DNA from: Trichomonas vaginalis G3
Lineage: Eukaryota > Parabasalia > Trichomonadida > Trichomonadidae
Direction of reading: 5' to 3'
NCBI RefSeq assembly: GCF_026262505.1
Contig: NC_067206.1
Location: forward strand, 17,381,319 to 17,445,318
Length of the DNA: 64,000 nt
Positions within the stretch are counted from its first letter, which is position 1. The number at the start of each line of letters is the position of its first letter. The position numbers and the translations under genes were made by a program. The notes under the pieces are model-generated. The model was given only the letters and a program-made list of their open reading frames with translations. It was not told where the DNA came from and made no database searches. This document shows, piece after piece, positions 36,797 to 48,167 of this stretch.

Positions 36797-37103
36797 GGAA
36801 ACAATAAGAATTACCGAAAAAGTGACAAAACATCAAAAACAGGGAGGGGGTCTCAATTTTTATTACTTATATTATTTTATATTATTTATATAAATACTCT
36901 TTATAATATATTTTACTATAAAATTATACCTCAAATTCAAATATTTAAAATATTATTTACATAATTATCTCAAAATTATATTTTTATATATTATTTTTCA
37001 TATGTATAAATCATATAATCTATATCTATGCAAATCTCATCTAAATTTTTTTGAAACAAACCGCTACCATTTTATAATGGTCCATCTTAAATTCATCATA
37101 AAT

Positions 37104-37902
37104 TCTGGTACATGTTAGTACCAAAGTCTTCAAATCTCAAACACTCTGGTACCAACATGTACCAGACGCGAGTTTCCAATGCCCTCGTACGATTTTCTAT
37201 TAAGATCTTCTTGAATGAGAAGGTCTTGATAGAAACTCGTACGAGGGCTTCTCTTTTAAATACTCTGGTACCTGCTGGTATCGGAGTCGACTTTACAGCC
37301 CTTTCCCCAATTTTGAAGCTGGGGAAAGTTTTCAAGCAATGAAAGGGAAGCTCTCGCTATGAGGTGAAAATCTAGAATTTTTACCTCATAGCGAGTAATC
37401 CTTTGTTAATTGCTTGAAAACTTTCTTCAAATTATCAAAATTTCGAGGAAAGTTTCCTTGCTTCAAAGTAGAGATGGAGCCCTTTGAGCCACTGCATATA
37501 GGTCAGTGACTCAAAATACTCCATCTCTACTAGAAATCGCCAAAATTTGGGTCGCAATCTTTGAAATGCGACGCAAGTTTTGGCAATTTCGCGAGGGACT
37601 TGCTCCATTTGGTGCATAGATTCACACTCTATGCACCAGATGGAACAATTCTTTCGCTGACAGCGGGAAACTTTGTCTGAATAGTTTAACTTTCAGACAA
37701 AGTTTCCCGCTGTCAGAGAGGGAATGGAAGGGTAAGAGGTATATATTCATAATGTATACCTCTTACTCTTCCATTCCCTCAAGAAAGTTCAAAAACTTGG
37801 GTGCAATCAGAACTGATTGCACCCAAGTTTTTGAATTTTGTATAAGGAATTGTTGGCTATGATGTACTGATCATGAATCAGTACATCATAGCCAACAATT
37901 CT
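37104..37902. repeat. Hairpin array 1 (about eleven adjacent perfect hairpins)
   Basis: Consecutive hairpins lie at 37104-37166, 37181-37248, 37301-37328, 37326-37422 (with an inner one at 37353-37395), 37468-37530, 37539-37584, 37601-37647, 37659-37714, 37718-37780, 37791-37832 and 37845-37902. Stems are about 15-28 bp and nearly perfect. The last four are of types called gamma (ends GGGAAACTTTGTCTGA), alpha (GAGGGAATGGAAGGGTAAGA), beta (AAAAACTTGGGTGCAATCAG) and delta (AGGAATTGTTGGCTATGATG). The same four types recur in the other arrays. Confidence 0.9.
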
Positions 37903-38150
37903 ACCTTTTAACCAAAGATAATTGATTCGTATGTAAAATATTAAGCTAAAATTTCTCTTTCTTTTAGTACACATTCTTCCATTTCGTGTACATGTATCAA
38001 TATATTAAGTACTAGTTATCTATTCTATATCCTTTATCCCAATTTAGATACTCAAAGATAATTCTTTTTCAGAAGAAAAAAAATATTTTCTATTAAACCG
38101 TTATTTTTTCAATGTGAGTTTTCAATTTTATTTTTCCTTTTTGCTGCTCA

Positions 38151-39830
38151 ATGCAACATCCTCCACCCGATCCTCCATGCGAGGTTGATCAAGCCATAGG
38201 ATATTTAGAATATTCTCGTTTTGTTATAGCTGCAGAGCTGCATGGTAACATAAGATTTGTCAAAGACCCACAAAAACTATCAATTGGAACAGGAGTATTA
38301 ATCTACCACCGATGCGAATACGAAGGCTGCCCAGCAGGCTTTAAATTTATTAAAAATTTCGACAATTACATTTTTAAATCTGCAAACTTAACTCATATTC
38401 ACTCAGGACCACCACCACAACATAAAAATACACCTACAAGTGGTACTTACCGTGCTTGGATTAAAAAATTTCTCATGAATCACGGAAGTCCACTTAATGC
38501 AACACAAGAAGTCAACAAAACGCTTGAAATACCTAAAGATCATACTTGTATTCACATGACTATGAAACAAACTGCAATCAATCAATTGAAATATTATTTA
38601 CAACAAAAAGATCTTATGAGATCTTTACCAGACATATCTTTAAATCAATTTCAATCTTTACAAAACTATGTTAATCAATGGGAAGATCAACATGATGACC
38701 TTATTTATTTTGACATTCAAGGTGAAGATACTGATTTTCCAGACAAATTGGTTTTTATTTACTCTGATAATGATATGATCTCTCAAATTCATGAAAAACC
38801 ACCAATTTATCACTTAGACTCTACGTTTAAATTAATTATTCATGGATTTCCTTTTTATGTATTAGCTACCAAATTTGCTAATACTCATTCTATCCCTTTG
38901 TGTTATTTTATAATATATCCAGATAATAGTGAAAATATTTCTTTTTGCTTAAGTAAATATTTTGAAACAACTCACACAGAACCTGAATTTATCATGTCTG
39001 ACTGTGCACTAAACATTTTCAACGGGATTAGGAATTCATTTCCGGAGTGCAATATCTTTTGGTGCGCGCTACATGTAATACGCGCACTTAAAAAGAATCT
39101 CTCAAAGATAAATGATGAAGAGATTAGATCAGAAGTCGAAAAATTTATGAACATTTTATGTTATTATCGTGATTGCACAGAAGAAGATGCTGCAAAAATG
39201 TATAAAGAGCACATTATTGATAAAATTCAAGATCAATTGGAATTTAATCAATACTTTACACGTCAGTGGGACATTCATAAACAACAGTGGATAGCCGCTG
39301 CCAGACCAAATGAATTAACCGTTGTGAATAACGTTTCTGAATCTTTATTTAAAAAGATAAAATATCACGATTTTGGCTGCGTTAAAAATCAAAGAATTGA
39401 TGTTTTTGTCAAAAATCTTTTAGAAGAAGTTGCACCCAATTACTTTTATCGTATTAAAAACGATTTACTTCAAACAGGTTTTATTCCTTCAATTAGAATT
39501 CGCGAGCCTCGATTGACAGATTATAAAACAAAATTGAAAAGAGAAGTTCAATCACGTTTATACCAAGTATTAAATTTTGTTCAGAATCAAGAAGCCAATT
39601 TGAATCCATTAAGATTTTTATTGGAAAATGCTGAAGAAAAACTTTCTCAAATAAATGAGAAGATACAAAATTCAATTACATATTTAAGATCGTTTGAAAT
39701 TTCAAATGAATTGTTAGATACGTATATGTTAGAAATTAATGAATTTTGTTATAATTCTCCAGGTTATATTTTAGAACATTTCGAAGAATTTTTGGAGGAT
39801 TTCAAAGAAAAGAATAATTTAATAGACTAA
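38151..39830 (+). CDS. MULE transposase (559 aa)
   Basis: An N-terminal zinc-binding domain of WRKY/GCM-FLYWCH type is suggested by YHRCEYEGCPAGFKFI and NLTHIHSGPP (residues about 53-85). The MULE DDE core has YHLDSTFKLI (D near 223), FIMSDCALNIFNGIRNSF (D near 283), FWCALHVIRAL (CxxH motif near 308) and NNVSESLFKKI (E near 398). It would cut and paste the element in the nucleus. The gene is one whole frame, of usual length for the family, so the copy could be recent. Confidence 0.9.
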   Translation: MQHPPPDPPCEVDQAIGYLEYSRFVIAAELHGNIRFVKDPQKLSIGTGVLIYHRCEYEGCPAGFKFIKNFDNYIFKSANLTHIHSGPPPQHKNTPTSGTYRAWIKKFLMNHGSPLNATQEVNKTLEIPKDHTCIHMTMKQTAINQLKYYLQQKDLMRSLPDISLNQFQSLQNYVNQWEDQHDDLIYFDIQGEDTDFPDKLVFIYSDNDMISQIHEKPPIYHLDSTFKLIIHGFPFYVLATKFANTHSIPLCYFIIYPDNSENISFCLSKYFETTHTEPEFIMSDCALNIFNGIRNSFPECNIFWCALHVIRALKKNLSKINDEEIRSEVEKFMNILCYYRDCTEEDAAKMYKEHIIDKIQDQLEFNQYFTRQWDIHKQQWIAAARPNELTVVNNVSESLFKKIKYHDFGCVKNQRIDVFVKNLLEEVAPNYFYRIKNDLLQTGFIPSIRIREPRLTDYKTKLKREVQSRLYQVLNFVQNQEANLNPLRFLLENAEEKLSQINEKIQNSITYLRSFEISNELLDTYMLEINEFCYNSPGYILEHFEEFLEDFKEKNNLID

Positions 39831-39945
39831 AAAATTTATTATTTTTATTTATTGTGAATTTTAAATTGTCACTTTTTAAGTGTTACTCCCTATTGAAAGG
39901 GTCACTTTTTGAGTGTCGCTTTTTCGGAAATTCTTATATACTCTT

Positions 39946-40254
39946 CTTATATTCTTTTTGTTCAGATAAATTTAAAGCAATACTGAAAAATTCTGCATTT
40001 GAATTATTTATAATTGTATAATGAGTGTCTTTGACATTAATGAACAAACCTTTTTGTTTTAACAATATTGCTAACTCATTAGCGGAATATCTTTTTCTGT
40101 CAATAATAATTGCTAAAGGTTTTACGTATTGACCAAATTTAGATTCTTTCAAGAATTTTTTATTAAATATAACATTAACATTTATTGCATTACTAAATTC
40201 ATCTTTAATAGAAGTTGCGAAGGAATTATATGAATAGAATTTGCTGTTTTGCAT
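39946..40254 (-). pseudogene. N-terminal part of the 134-aa-type gene of Maverick B
   Basis: MQNSKFYSYNSFATSIKDEF and FGQYVKPLAIIIDRKRYSAN match the Maverick A protein at 15352. It is divergent from pPolB, as in Maverick A, and shares the A/T leader TTCTTTTATACAAAATAAAA with the 321-aa gene at 18876. It is cut by the MULE. Confidence 0.7.
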
Positions 40255-40357
40255 TTCTTTTATACAAAATAAAAAAAATAAATAAATTAAAAAATAAATA
40301 AATTAAAAATTAAACTTAATTTTTTAAATTTAATTTATTTTTATTTTTATAAAAGGG

Positions 40358-42092
40358 ATGTATAAGAAGTTGTCAAATAAGCTTCAACATTCTGAAATAA
40401 AACAGCTTCTAAATGAAGCCCAATTGGATGTAGCAAAGAATTACGCAACAAACAAGAAAACATTAGCGGATTTCATAAAAGACTACAATGGTACAATTAA
40501 TTTCAAAAGAATTCGGGAATACATTCATACAAAAACATTTCCAATGAAGAATATGGAAGTTGGTTTATATAAAACACAACAGGTTCCTCATAAAATTTGT
40601 AGAGAAATGTATGAAATTACAAATTCAAACATTGGTGAAACAAGAACAAGAGATGAAAACTTAAAACAACAAAGAAGAGAAATGTTTAAAAGTGGAATAG
40701 AACAACTCCGCAAAGCAAATGACGTTATACGTTCAATAAACAACAAACCAAATGAAGGAGAAAAATGGTTAAAGAAAGATGAAATAAATAAAAAGAAAAA
40801 TGATAAATCTGGAAATAGAGTTATTGAATTTAATATTGAAGAATTAGATGAACAAAATAGAGACTATTTACATAAACATTTTGGTAAATTTTTCATGAGA
40901 CTTTTAGATAAAATCAAAATTAATTCTTCGCAAAGATGGATGGTATGTTATAAACTTGGTGGAAAGTATGAATGTTCTACATTAAACATTAGAAACATTG
41001 GTACATTACTACACCGACTTAAATCAGAAAATTTCATCCAAGCGAAGGAGGCGGAGACGGCAGGAGTTTTAGAATTACATTATGACTTTTTCTTAACTCA
41101 TATTCGAAATCTAAGTGAAATAAAAATGTACGATTTAACAGAATATGAAGGTTTAACAATGAATGACATTAAAAAAGGAACTCCAAAAGCAAGAAAAGCA
41201 AGGGATGAAAGCGAATTGTCAGAAAGGTAACAAAAAATTTTAAATGCAATAAAACAAACAGGAGCTGAAGATGCAATAGACAGTTTCTGGCAAGAGCATT
41301 ATGGAAATAAAAAATTATATAAGAAACGTAGTGGACAATTTTGGAAATATATTTGCAGATTACCAATAAATTTAGAAAGATATCAAATATTTAATGAATT
41401 AGATAAAAGAACTGCCAAATTAATGACAGAAGACAATTGTTTCGTTTATGCTTGCATAAAAGCAGGAGTTGAAGAAGAAATTATTGACCACATGAGAGAA
41501 ATAATTCGTACTAGAGATTTTCCACAAAATAAATTACAGGAAATTTCTGACGCAACAAATTTAGAATTTCATATAAAAGTTGGTTATTTCACCGAATCTA
41601 AAAATAATAAAACAATAACACATATGCCAGCAAATGGTGAAATAAAACAAACCATTGAACTACTTTTAGTAGACGACCATTACATGTTAAATGAAAGGTT
41701 ACCAATGACAACTTATTTCATTAAAAATTATAATGAAATTCTTAAAGTTTGTGGAGGATGGAATATTGAAAAACAAATGAAAATATACAAGAAAAGAGAA
41801 AATAAATTCGTTATTAACTCTTCAAGAACAACTCCTTTGTGGGATATTTTGAAAACATTATGGAATTGCAATTATTTTGAACCAATTTCATATGGAGAAC
41901 TTTTCACATATTCTACGGATTTATACAAACAAGATTTAGCACCATTTACGGATTTAACATACTCGCCCAAATACTGTGTTCAATTAAAAAAGAAACCAGA
42001 AAGCAAAGATACAAACGAAGCAAAACATAAATTTATTTACGAACACGTTTTCTTTGCTGACTTTGAATGTTCTACAGATGGAATACATAAAG
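40358..42092 (+). pseudogene. pPolB of Maverick B, N-terminal half
   Basis: The sequence parallels the Maverick A polymerase: MYKKLSNKLQHSEIKQLLNE, LDKIKINSSQRWMVCYKLGG, MTEDNCFVYACIKAGVEEEI, VDDHYMLNERLPMTTYFIKN and the first exonuclease motif FADFECSTD. The rest of the exonuclease and the whole polymerase part are missing, because hairpin array 2 begins there. It is broken. In place of the palindrome-encoded segment of Maverick A (near residue 63) it has TKTFPM, which shows that the palindrome was added in A or lost here. Confidence 0.85.
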
Positions 42093-42387
42093 CTGGAAAA
42101 TTTTGTCTGAATAAGATAACATGCGAACAAAGTTTCTCCCATTTAGAGTGGGAATTGGATGGTGCGAGATGCATAGATAGACTTTGTATCTCTCACCCTC
42201 CAATTCACTCTGGAAAGTTCAAAAACTATGGTGCAATCAGCAACGATTGCACCAAAGTTTTTGCGTTCAATTGAAGGAATTGCTCTTTATGATATATGCA
42301 GTTACAATGCATATATCATAAAGAGCAATTCCTTCCAGATATCTGGCAAACTTGCACGCAATGATTCACAATTGCGAACAAGTTTTG
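42093..42387. repeat. Hairpin array 2 (gamma, alpha, beta, delta, beta)
   Basis: Hairpins lie at about 42093-42141, 42151-42206 (GGAATTGGATGGTGCGAGAT), 42220-42263 (ACTATGGTGCAATCAG with its inverse), 42274-42334 (AAGGAATTGCTCTTTATGAT) and 42344-42387 (GGCAAACTTGCACGCAAT). Order and types match the last four hairpins of array 1. The array starts inside the polymerase gene of Maverick B. Confidence 0.85.
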
Positions 42388-43791
42388 TTATTTGTCAAGA
42401 GAAATTAAACCCTGCGAAGAGCCAGTTCTAGACTGGTGCCTCGAAGATTTGAGATACTTTTTTGCCCAAAAAATAATCGTACTTCCTCGAAGATTAATAT
42501 ATTATCAATTAATATAGTTGACACTACTTAGCATGCAACAGTAATTAATATTATTTGATAATCATATATCTCTGGAAACTTTTTAATTAAAAAATTATTT
42601 TTTAATTAGGAAAATATATAAAGATAGGTTGATAAGTAATGTTAATTTATGCCTTTGTAAATTTATTTGGACGTCAAATATTTCATATCACTTTTCATAT
42701 CAGTTCACTTCCATCATTCTATCCCTGAATGTCATTAACTCGAATTTTTTTGATTTCATGATTTTTAATTTTGAGAAGCATATTAAGAAAAATTGAATAT
42801 CATTGAAATGTTAAATTATTAAAAACATAAAAACCCATATATAATAAATTATATAATGTGTCTAGCCTATAATTTTTTGTGAGATTTTTTGTGAATCAGT
42901 CTCAAAAGTGTATAGAAAAATCAACTCTCATTAAAATTTTGACAGAGATGTTTTAACGTGGTAGTTATACTTGATAAAATGTAGAGAAGCGACGATAGAA
43001 TAAATGAGTCCGGATAAACTCCTTTCTATCCTCGCTATATAAAGAGTTACATACGTTTTAATGGAGTATACTTTGAGAACTTGTTTCCCTTATAGAATTA
43101 GATAGAACTGTTATTTTTCAAGTGAAGAAACTCTTGGTCGTTCTTGTAGATATAAGGCATCACCGCCTTTTTGAATGTCTTGTGGTCGATGTGGGGCCTG
43201 ATGTGTCCCGACGTCAATGGAACATTTACAACAGCCGTTTTGTATGCTGTCTGTTTGGCTATTTATCTCATACCGAAAAGGGATTTTAATAAAAATGACA
43301 TTTGGTACAAAATCTTTCGGTGATATAATCGATTGTTTTCTTAATTATAGAATTTTTATAGGAATATTAACATATTTTTATATTTATTTGATTTTTTCAA
43401 ATTTTACCAAAAAGAGGTTATTGTAAAGTGTCAAAATATTCTTTTTATTATATTCTAATTTAATTCTATTACCAATGTTTAATATAACTCATATCATGAA
43501 TCCAAATTTACTTAATCCAAATATTCCATCCGAAAACATTTGAGATTAATATAAGATTTGTATTTAATACAATTTCTGCGATTTCATATAAGATTTTGAG
43601 AATATCATATTGAATCCAATCAGAAATTATTTTATTAAAATGACTTCCAATATTTCAAATTATCAGATTTATCAAAAAATTCGATTAATGTATAAAAAAA
43701 TTGAATTGTGCATTTTATATTTAGTTCTCAGAAAAATTAAAAATTGAAATGATTAATTGTGAGGAACTCTGAATTTTTTATTTTGCTGCAA
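42388..43791. other. A/T-rich non-coding stretch
   Basis: No supported gene. I see only diverged repeat pieces: GTTCACTTCCATCATTCTAT near 42692, a relative of the TTCACTTCCACCATTTCGTC unit at 58677, 53430 and 51288, and a small region around 43150-43250 with more even base use but no long frame. Tandem inverted units are absent. Confidence 0.5.
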
Positions 43792-44400
43792 ATGGACAGA
43801 GGAATCCAGATTCAGAACATTAAACTTGGACTACGGTTCACAGAAGAGTTTATTCTCGATCTGCATCATCAATAATACTCATTAAGAAGGTATTCACAGA
43901 GAGATGTAGCAAAATTTTTAAATACATGTTATTCAAATGTTCCAATAATTTTTGAACATTTTCATTTACCAATGAGAACAAATGGAAGACCCCAAAAAGA
44001 AGAAAACGATGAAATTTATTTAAGAGATTTAATTGAGAGGGCAAAAAGTCAAATTGGATATCATAGAACAAAAGAAATAATTCGAAATGAAATTCCAGAA
44101 ATAACAGTTAGGGGTGTTCAAAAAATTTTTGAAAAAGAAAATTTATTTAATTTCAATAAAGAAAAGAAAAAGAATAACACTTTATAATTATGTGGCACAA
44201 TATGCCAATCAACTTTGGCATACAGATCTTAAGCAATTTCGCGATGAAAACAATGAAATTAAATATCTCATTGGTTTTATCGACGATCGCACAAGATTTC
44301 TTGTTTATTGGGAAGTACTCCCGAACAAAACAATGGTCAATACCATTTGCCGAAATTAAATTATATCCTCACAAGGTCATAATGGATAATGCAATTTCAT
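43792..44400 (+). pseudogene. Truncated rve/IS3-like transposase
   Basis: A frame from the ATG at 43792 holds a helix-turn-helix-like start (YSQRDVAKFLNTC) and MRTNGRPQKEENDEIYLRDL, an internal stop, and then QLWHTDLKQFRDENNEIKYL with the first catalytic aspartate and FIDDRTRFLVYWEVLPNKT. The HTH part and the DDE part are in different frames, and the sequence ends before the second aspartate is reached. It is a decayed relative of the transposases at 45126 and 56145. The encoded type, an rve-fold DNA transposase, has IS3-like organisation. Confidence 0.65.
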
Positions 44401-44715
44401 TTGTTTTAAACTAGATACTTATTCCAAATTTCGCTATTTATTGAATATAATTGTATGTTAATATCGAATATAATGTAATATCAAGATATTTGCATTTTTA
44501 AAAAAGTGTGTAAATCAAATTAACACTATTAAATCGTATTTGTATATTTATGTCTCTTATTGTAATGATAACAGAATGGAGTGTTAATCAATATTGGATG
44601 TGTTATTATTAATTTTTTTGGAAAAAAATACATTTATATGGGAGAAATCAGAAGTTAGAATTTCTTTGGTTTTAGTGGTTATCAAGCTGAGCAAATATTT
44701 AATATATATGAGTGA

Positions 44716-44760
44716 AGGGTGTGTCACTTTTTACATGTGTGTCACTTTTAGCTAAAATTA
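44716..44760. repeat. GTGACAC-type element end (GTGTCACTTTTAGCTAAAAT)
   Basis: GTGTCACTTTTTACATGTGT and then GTGTCACTTTTAGCTAAAAT is the inverse of 47338-47389. The two may be matching ends of one element, or two copies of one MULE-type end in opposite orientation. Confidence 0.6.
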
Positions 44761-45125
44761 CCCCTACTCTGGCGACAATTAGCAAAAAATGTTAAATGTT
44801 AACACTCAGTCCATTTGAATATGAAAAATAAAATTGACTTTGATTAAATGTTTTTATTTATCATGCAATTCTTCTTGCGACCAAAGATTTGAATAAAATT
44901 TCAAAAAATAAGATAGCTTAAAAAATAATATACGGTAGTGTTTACTAATAGATGAATAGTATATATATTCTATTAAAATGGATTTGATCCAAAAATATAT
45001 AAAATTTGATCATAAATAAAATCGTTTTAAATTACTTCTTCATTTAAATTATAACAATTATTTTTGATTTTTATTTATCATCCACATTCAAATTTGAATC
45101 TTCTCACAAAAGAAGGACCACTTTT

Positions 45126-45644
45126 ATGACTACTGCCAAATCTACAAGCAGAGAATGGCTATTTGAAGCTAAAAGAAGAATAGAAGAAGGTGAATCTTAC
45201 AAAAGTGTGGGAAAGGAAGTTGAATTGGAAAATGGTAAAAATAAATTGAATGTTGCCGAAAATACAATAAGAAGAGCATTTCAACTTCAAGAAATCGAAT
45301 TACCAAAAGTTAGTCGCGGCAGAAAACCAAATCCACCAACATTTGAGCAAAAACAATTAATTAATTCTTGTGTTTCACAATATAAAGGAGGAATTTCAAA
45401 AACTTATTTATTGATTAAAAGGTTTCAAAATATTGCTCAAAATCCCGATTGTGATAAAGAAAAAGAAGAAATTGCAAAAGAATTTGAAAATATACAAGAT
45501 TTGACAAAAGATCAAATTTTTGGCAATTTACAAAAAATAAAGCATCATCAAGTGGAAAAATTTGATGAATGGTTTTATCTTCAAAAAGAGATTACAAACC
45601 AGCAGATCCACCTACCAAATATCGTGCCATATCAAAGAATTTGA
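45126..45644 (+). CDS. Transposase first part (HTH), 172 aa
   Basis: It starts MTTAKSTSREWLFEAKRRIE and contains YKSVGKEVELENGKNKLNVA and ENTIRRAFQLQEIELPKVSR, a helix-turn-helix-like region, followed by GGISKTYLLIKRFQNIA. It overlaps the second frame by 76 bp in a -1 relation, the arrangement of orfA and orfB in IS3-type elements. The overlap has an A-rich CTTCAAAAAGAG that could allow ribosome slippage. A single-base loss would look the same. Confidence 0.65.
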   Translation: MTTAKSTSREWLFEAKRRIEEGESYKSVGKEVELENGKNKLNVAENTIRRAFQLQEIELPKVSRGRKPNPPTFEQKQLINSCVSQYKGGISKTYLLIKRFQNIAQNPDCDKEKEEIAKEFENIQDLTKDQIFGNLQKIKHHQVEKFDEWFYLQKEITNQQIHLPNIVPYQRI

Positions 45645-46183
45645 TATGGCACTGCGATATTCATTACCTTCACGGTAATGTTTCTTTTCCATTTTTTGCC
45701 ATATTGGATGATATGACACGTAAAGTTCTCAAAACTAAATTATTGAAAAACAAGTCTTCCAACTCAACAGCGAAGGTTTTAAGAAAACTTTTAGAGGAGT
45801 TTATTCCTTACTGCATCTGGACCGATAATGGCGGTGAAAACCGCGGTGAATTCGGCCAGGTTATGCAGGAAAACGGAATGGTTTGGAAGCACACCTTGCC
45901 GTATATGCCAAGACAGAACGGCAAGGTGGAGCGCCTGTGGCCAAGCTTAGAAAAGTTTTTGCCAGACGAGTTGGATGATATTCAACAAATCAAGGACTCA
46001 GTTCAGCAGTTCATTGAAAAATTTAACAATACACCACATTTATCTCTCGATATTAATCCAAAAACGAATAGTAATTACACTCCTAACGAATTATTCGAAG
46101 TTTCAAAATTTTGGTACGAGCCAGAAATGCAAAAATGGGAGTTATATATCAAAGACGAATGGGTCTTAGCAAAATTTGAATAA
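45569..46183 (+). CDS. Transposase catalytic part (rve DDE), 204 aa
   Basis: ISKNLIWHCDIHYLHGNVSF carries the first aspartate and FIPYCIWTDNGGENRGEFGQ the second. LPYMPRQNGKVERLWPSLEK carries the NGKVER glutamate block. The end is NNTPHLSLDINPKTNSNYTP. All three catalytic residues are there. It would join the element ends to new DNA. It follows and overlaps the HTH frame. Confidence 0.85.
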   Translation: MVLSSKRDYKPADPPTKYRAISKNLIWHCDIHYLHGNVSFPFFAILDDMTRKVLKTKLLKNKSSNSTAKVLRKLLEEFIPYCIWTDNGGENRGEFGQVMQENGMVWKHTLPYMPRQNGKVERLWPSLEKFLPDELDDIQQIKDSVQQFIEKFNNTPHLSLDINPKTNSNYTPNELFEVSKFWYEPEMQKWELYIKDEWVLAKFE

Positions 46184-46462
46184 TTACATCATTTTAAATG
46201 ACTACTAAACAATTTTATTTATGATCAAATTTTATATATTTTTTGGATTAAATCCATTTTAATAGAATATATATACTATTCATCTATTAGTAAACACTAC
46301 CGTATATTATTTTTTAAGCTATCTTATTTTTTGAAATTTTATTCAAATCTTTGGTCGCAAGAAGAATTGCATGATAAATAAAAACATTTAATCAAAGTCA
46401 ATTTTATTTTTCATATTCAAATGGACTGAGTGTTAACATTTAACATTTTTTGCTAATTGTCG

Positions 46463-46931
46463 TCAAAAATTAGGCGTAAAGCAAAAATTGATATTTCATA
46501 TGGTTTTATGATAGATAAGCATTATATTCACACTCATTATATTCGTAAATTTTGAGGTTTATCCTTCGCTTTTAAGATCATTGAATTTGATTTTTATATA
46601 AAATAGTTATATATTAGAAAATAATATGAGTTTATGTGATATTATTTTTCAGAAGATTTCATTCTATATGCCTATGAAAAGTACTCTCAAAACTAACTTT
46701 TTCCTAATTATAATTAAATCTAGAATATTGTATTATGCTTAGTATTATTTCATTTTTCTCATTCAATTTAGAATTTACAAATGTCAAAAAATTGAGAGCT
46801 GTCACTTTTGATGAATTTCTGTTTATTACACAGTATTAGATATACTAATGTTTTATCAATATTAGACTTTCAGATAATAGGTAAATAAAATTTTGTTCAT
46901 AGAAGATTTTTGATATGATTAAATTTTTAAT
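46463..46931. other. A/T-rich spacer between two transposons
   Basis: No gene is seen. TGTCACTTTTGATGAATTTC at 46800 is another AAAAGTGACA-type end motif. Nothing else is recognised. Confidence 0.5.
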
Positions 46932-47337
46932 AGACCTTTTCGGAAAAATAAAAGTTTGTCTGGATAATATACCCGTTTTAGCGATAATATCGATATTATC
47001 GCTAAAAAGGGGAGATTATCGCTAAAATTAAAAGTTATCGTAAAAATGTCAGATTTTCGCTAAAATGTAGAGTTTACAAAATGTAAACTAAATTAGATTG
47101 TCGGTAAAAAGATTGTCGATAAATTCAATAGATTGTCGATAAATTAAGAAGAATATCGCTAAAATTGAATGCATTTATATATTGGATAGATATAATTATT
47201 TATTTATATTATTTTAATATCTGTAAAATGTTATATTTAGCTTGGATTTATTCATATATCAAATGGTACTAATTTTAAATGTATCTATAACCTTTTTTCA
47301 GAAATTTGAGTTAATGTCAGATTGGCGTATGTACGAG

Positions 47338-48006
47338 TAGGGGTAATTTTAGCTAAAAGTGACACGCCTGTAAAAAATGACACACCCATGAAGGGTGTGA
47401 TTACCGATCGGTAATTTCGACAGTTTAGAATTTAAAATTTTTTATGGAACTGTTGCGAGTTTCATAAATAATTTAAGGAATATAAGCAAAGATTTGAATC
47501 AAAATCTTAGACCTAAGCCGCTCGATTCGCTCGCGGCTTCCGCGAATTACAGATCAGCAAAGATTTGAATCAAAATCTTCGAACTAAGCCGATCGCTTCG
47601 CTCGCGGCTTTCTTTATTATTTTAAATTTGCATATTTCCATCAAATGTTCATAAGGTAAAAAATTTCGTTTATTTTTACTAAGAAAAAAGGGTTTTTGAT
47701 AATAAATTTATTTTATTTCGAAAAAGTAGCAATAATCGTAAAAGGGTATTGATAGGCTTGCTAAAGTAACTAATTTTAGCTGTCAAATACTTTTGTATTT
47801 TGAAGTAAATTAGTATAAATTTGATATTATTTTAACTCCCTTTGAAAACCTCAATTTTCCATACAGAGGGAACGGGAATAGCATCCAATATTCCCTGAGA
47901 ATGGTTGCGCATTCTCAGTTCCCTCTATATTTCGAACGAAGCTCTCATCGGTCTTTTTTTTAATACTAAACGTTTTTTCCCTGTCACTTTTAGCTAAAAT
48001 TTGGGT
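47338..48006. mobile_element. Non-autonomous element with GGTAATTTTAGCTAAAAGTG ends
   Basis: The left end GGTAATTTTAGCTAAAAGTG and the right end CACTTTTAGCTAAAATTTGG are inverse to each other, and the unit is about 670 bp. It contains a 70-bp direct repeat (47485-47635, CAAAGATTTGAATCAAAATC with GC-rich GCTCGATTCGCTCGCGGCTT), and a three-arm palindrome at 47875-47926. It is inserted in the DDE_Tnp_4 transposon. Confidence 0.6.
47875..47926. repeat. Three-arm palindrome
   Basis: AGAGGGAAC at 47875 pairs with GTTCCCTCT near 47926. Between them GGGAATAGCATCCAATATTC and TGAGAATGGTTGCGCATTCT each form their own hairpin, so the whole could form a cloverleaf-like cruciform. Confidence 0.75.
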
Positions 48007-48167
48007 TTGCCTTAAAAATATATTGATTCACGCCCGTGAAATTATTTTTTCATTATTTATTAAAAATATTGTAATATTATTAATTATATACATATTTTTA
48101 TCAAAAATATACATAAGCGTTATATTTTAAAATAAAATAATAATAAAAACGTTATAATATCAAAAAA

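Larger units (their letters stand above)
36804..39937. mobile_element. MULE (Mutator-like) transposon with hairpin array and transposase
   Basis: The ends are ATAAGAATTACCGAAAAAGT on the left and the inverse (with GAATTTCCGAAAAAGCGACA) on the right. Between them lie a 0.8-kb hairpin array and a whole transposase gene. The element interrupts the 134-aa-type gene of Maverick B. No clean 9-bp target duplication is found; instead about 77 bp of the target lies on both sides. MULEs with AAAAAGTGACA ends are common in trichomonads. Confidence 0.75.
28719..42092. mobile_element. Maverick/Polinton B, partial and older copy
   Basis: This element carries an rve integrase, a fibre gene, an F/YPxxW gene, a pVI-like gene, a D12-type DNA adenine methylase, an HNH protein, two genes shared with Maverick A beside the polymerase, and the N-terminal half of pPolB. 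Its left end is cut at the Maverick A border and its right end at a hairpin array. A MULE (36804-39937) sits inside it. It has many breaks. The first 1.5 kb is nearly identical to 1-1500, while the polymerase part is clearly diverged from A. Confidence 0.85.
44773..46462. mobile_element. rve/IS3-like DNA transposon with about 245-bp inverted ends
   Basis: The left end CGACAATTAGCAAAAAATGT is matched in reverse at 46462, and identity continues inward for about 245 bp (to near 45015 and 46220). The unit is 1.69 kb and holds two overlapping frames for one transposase. The long, almost identical ends suggest recent activity. No convincing target duplication was found at the edges. Confidence 0.8.

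Noticed and set aside
37104-37902. Hairpin array 1 as a CRISPR array
   Set aside because: The units are palindromes of different sequence, with no constant repeat and no spacers of fixed length, in a eukaryotic setting.
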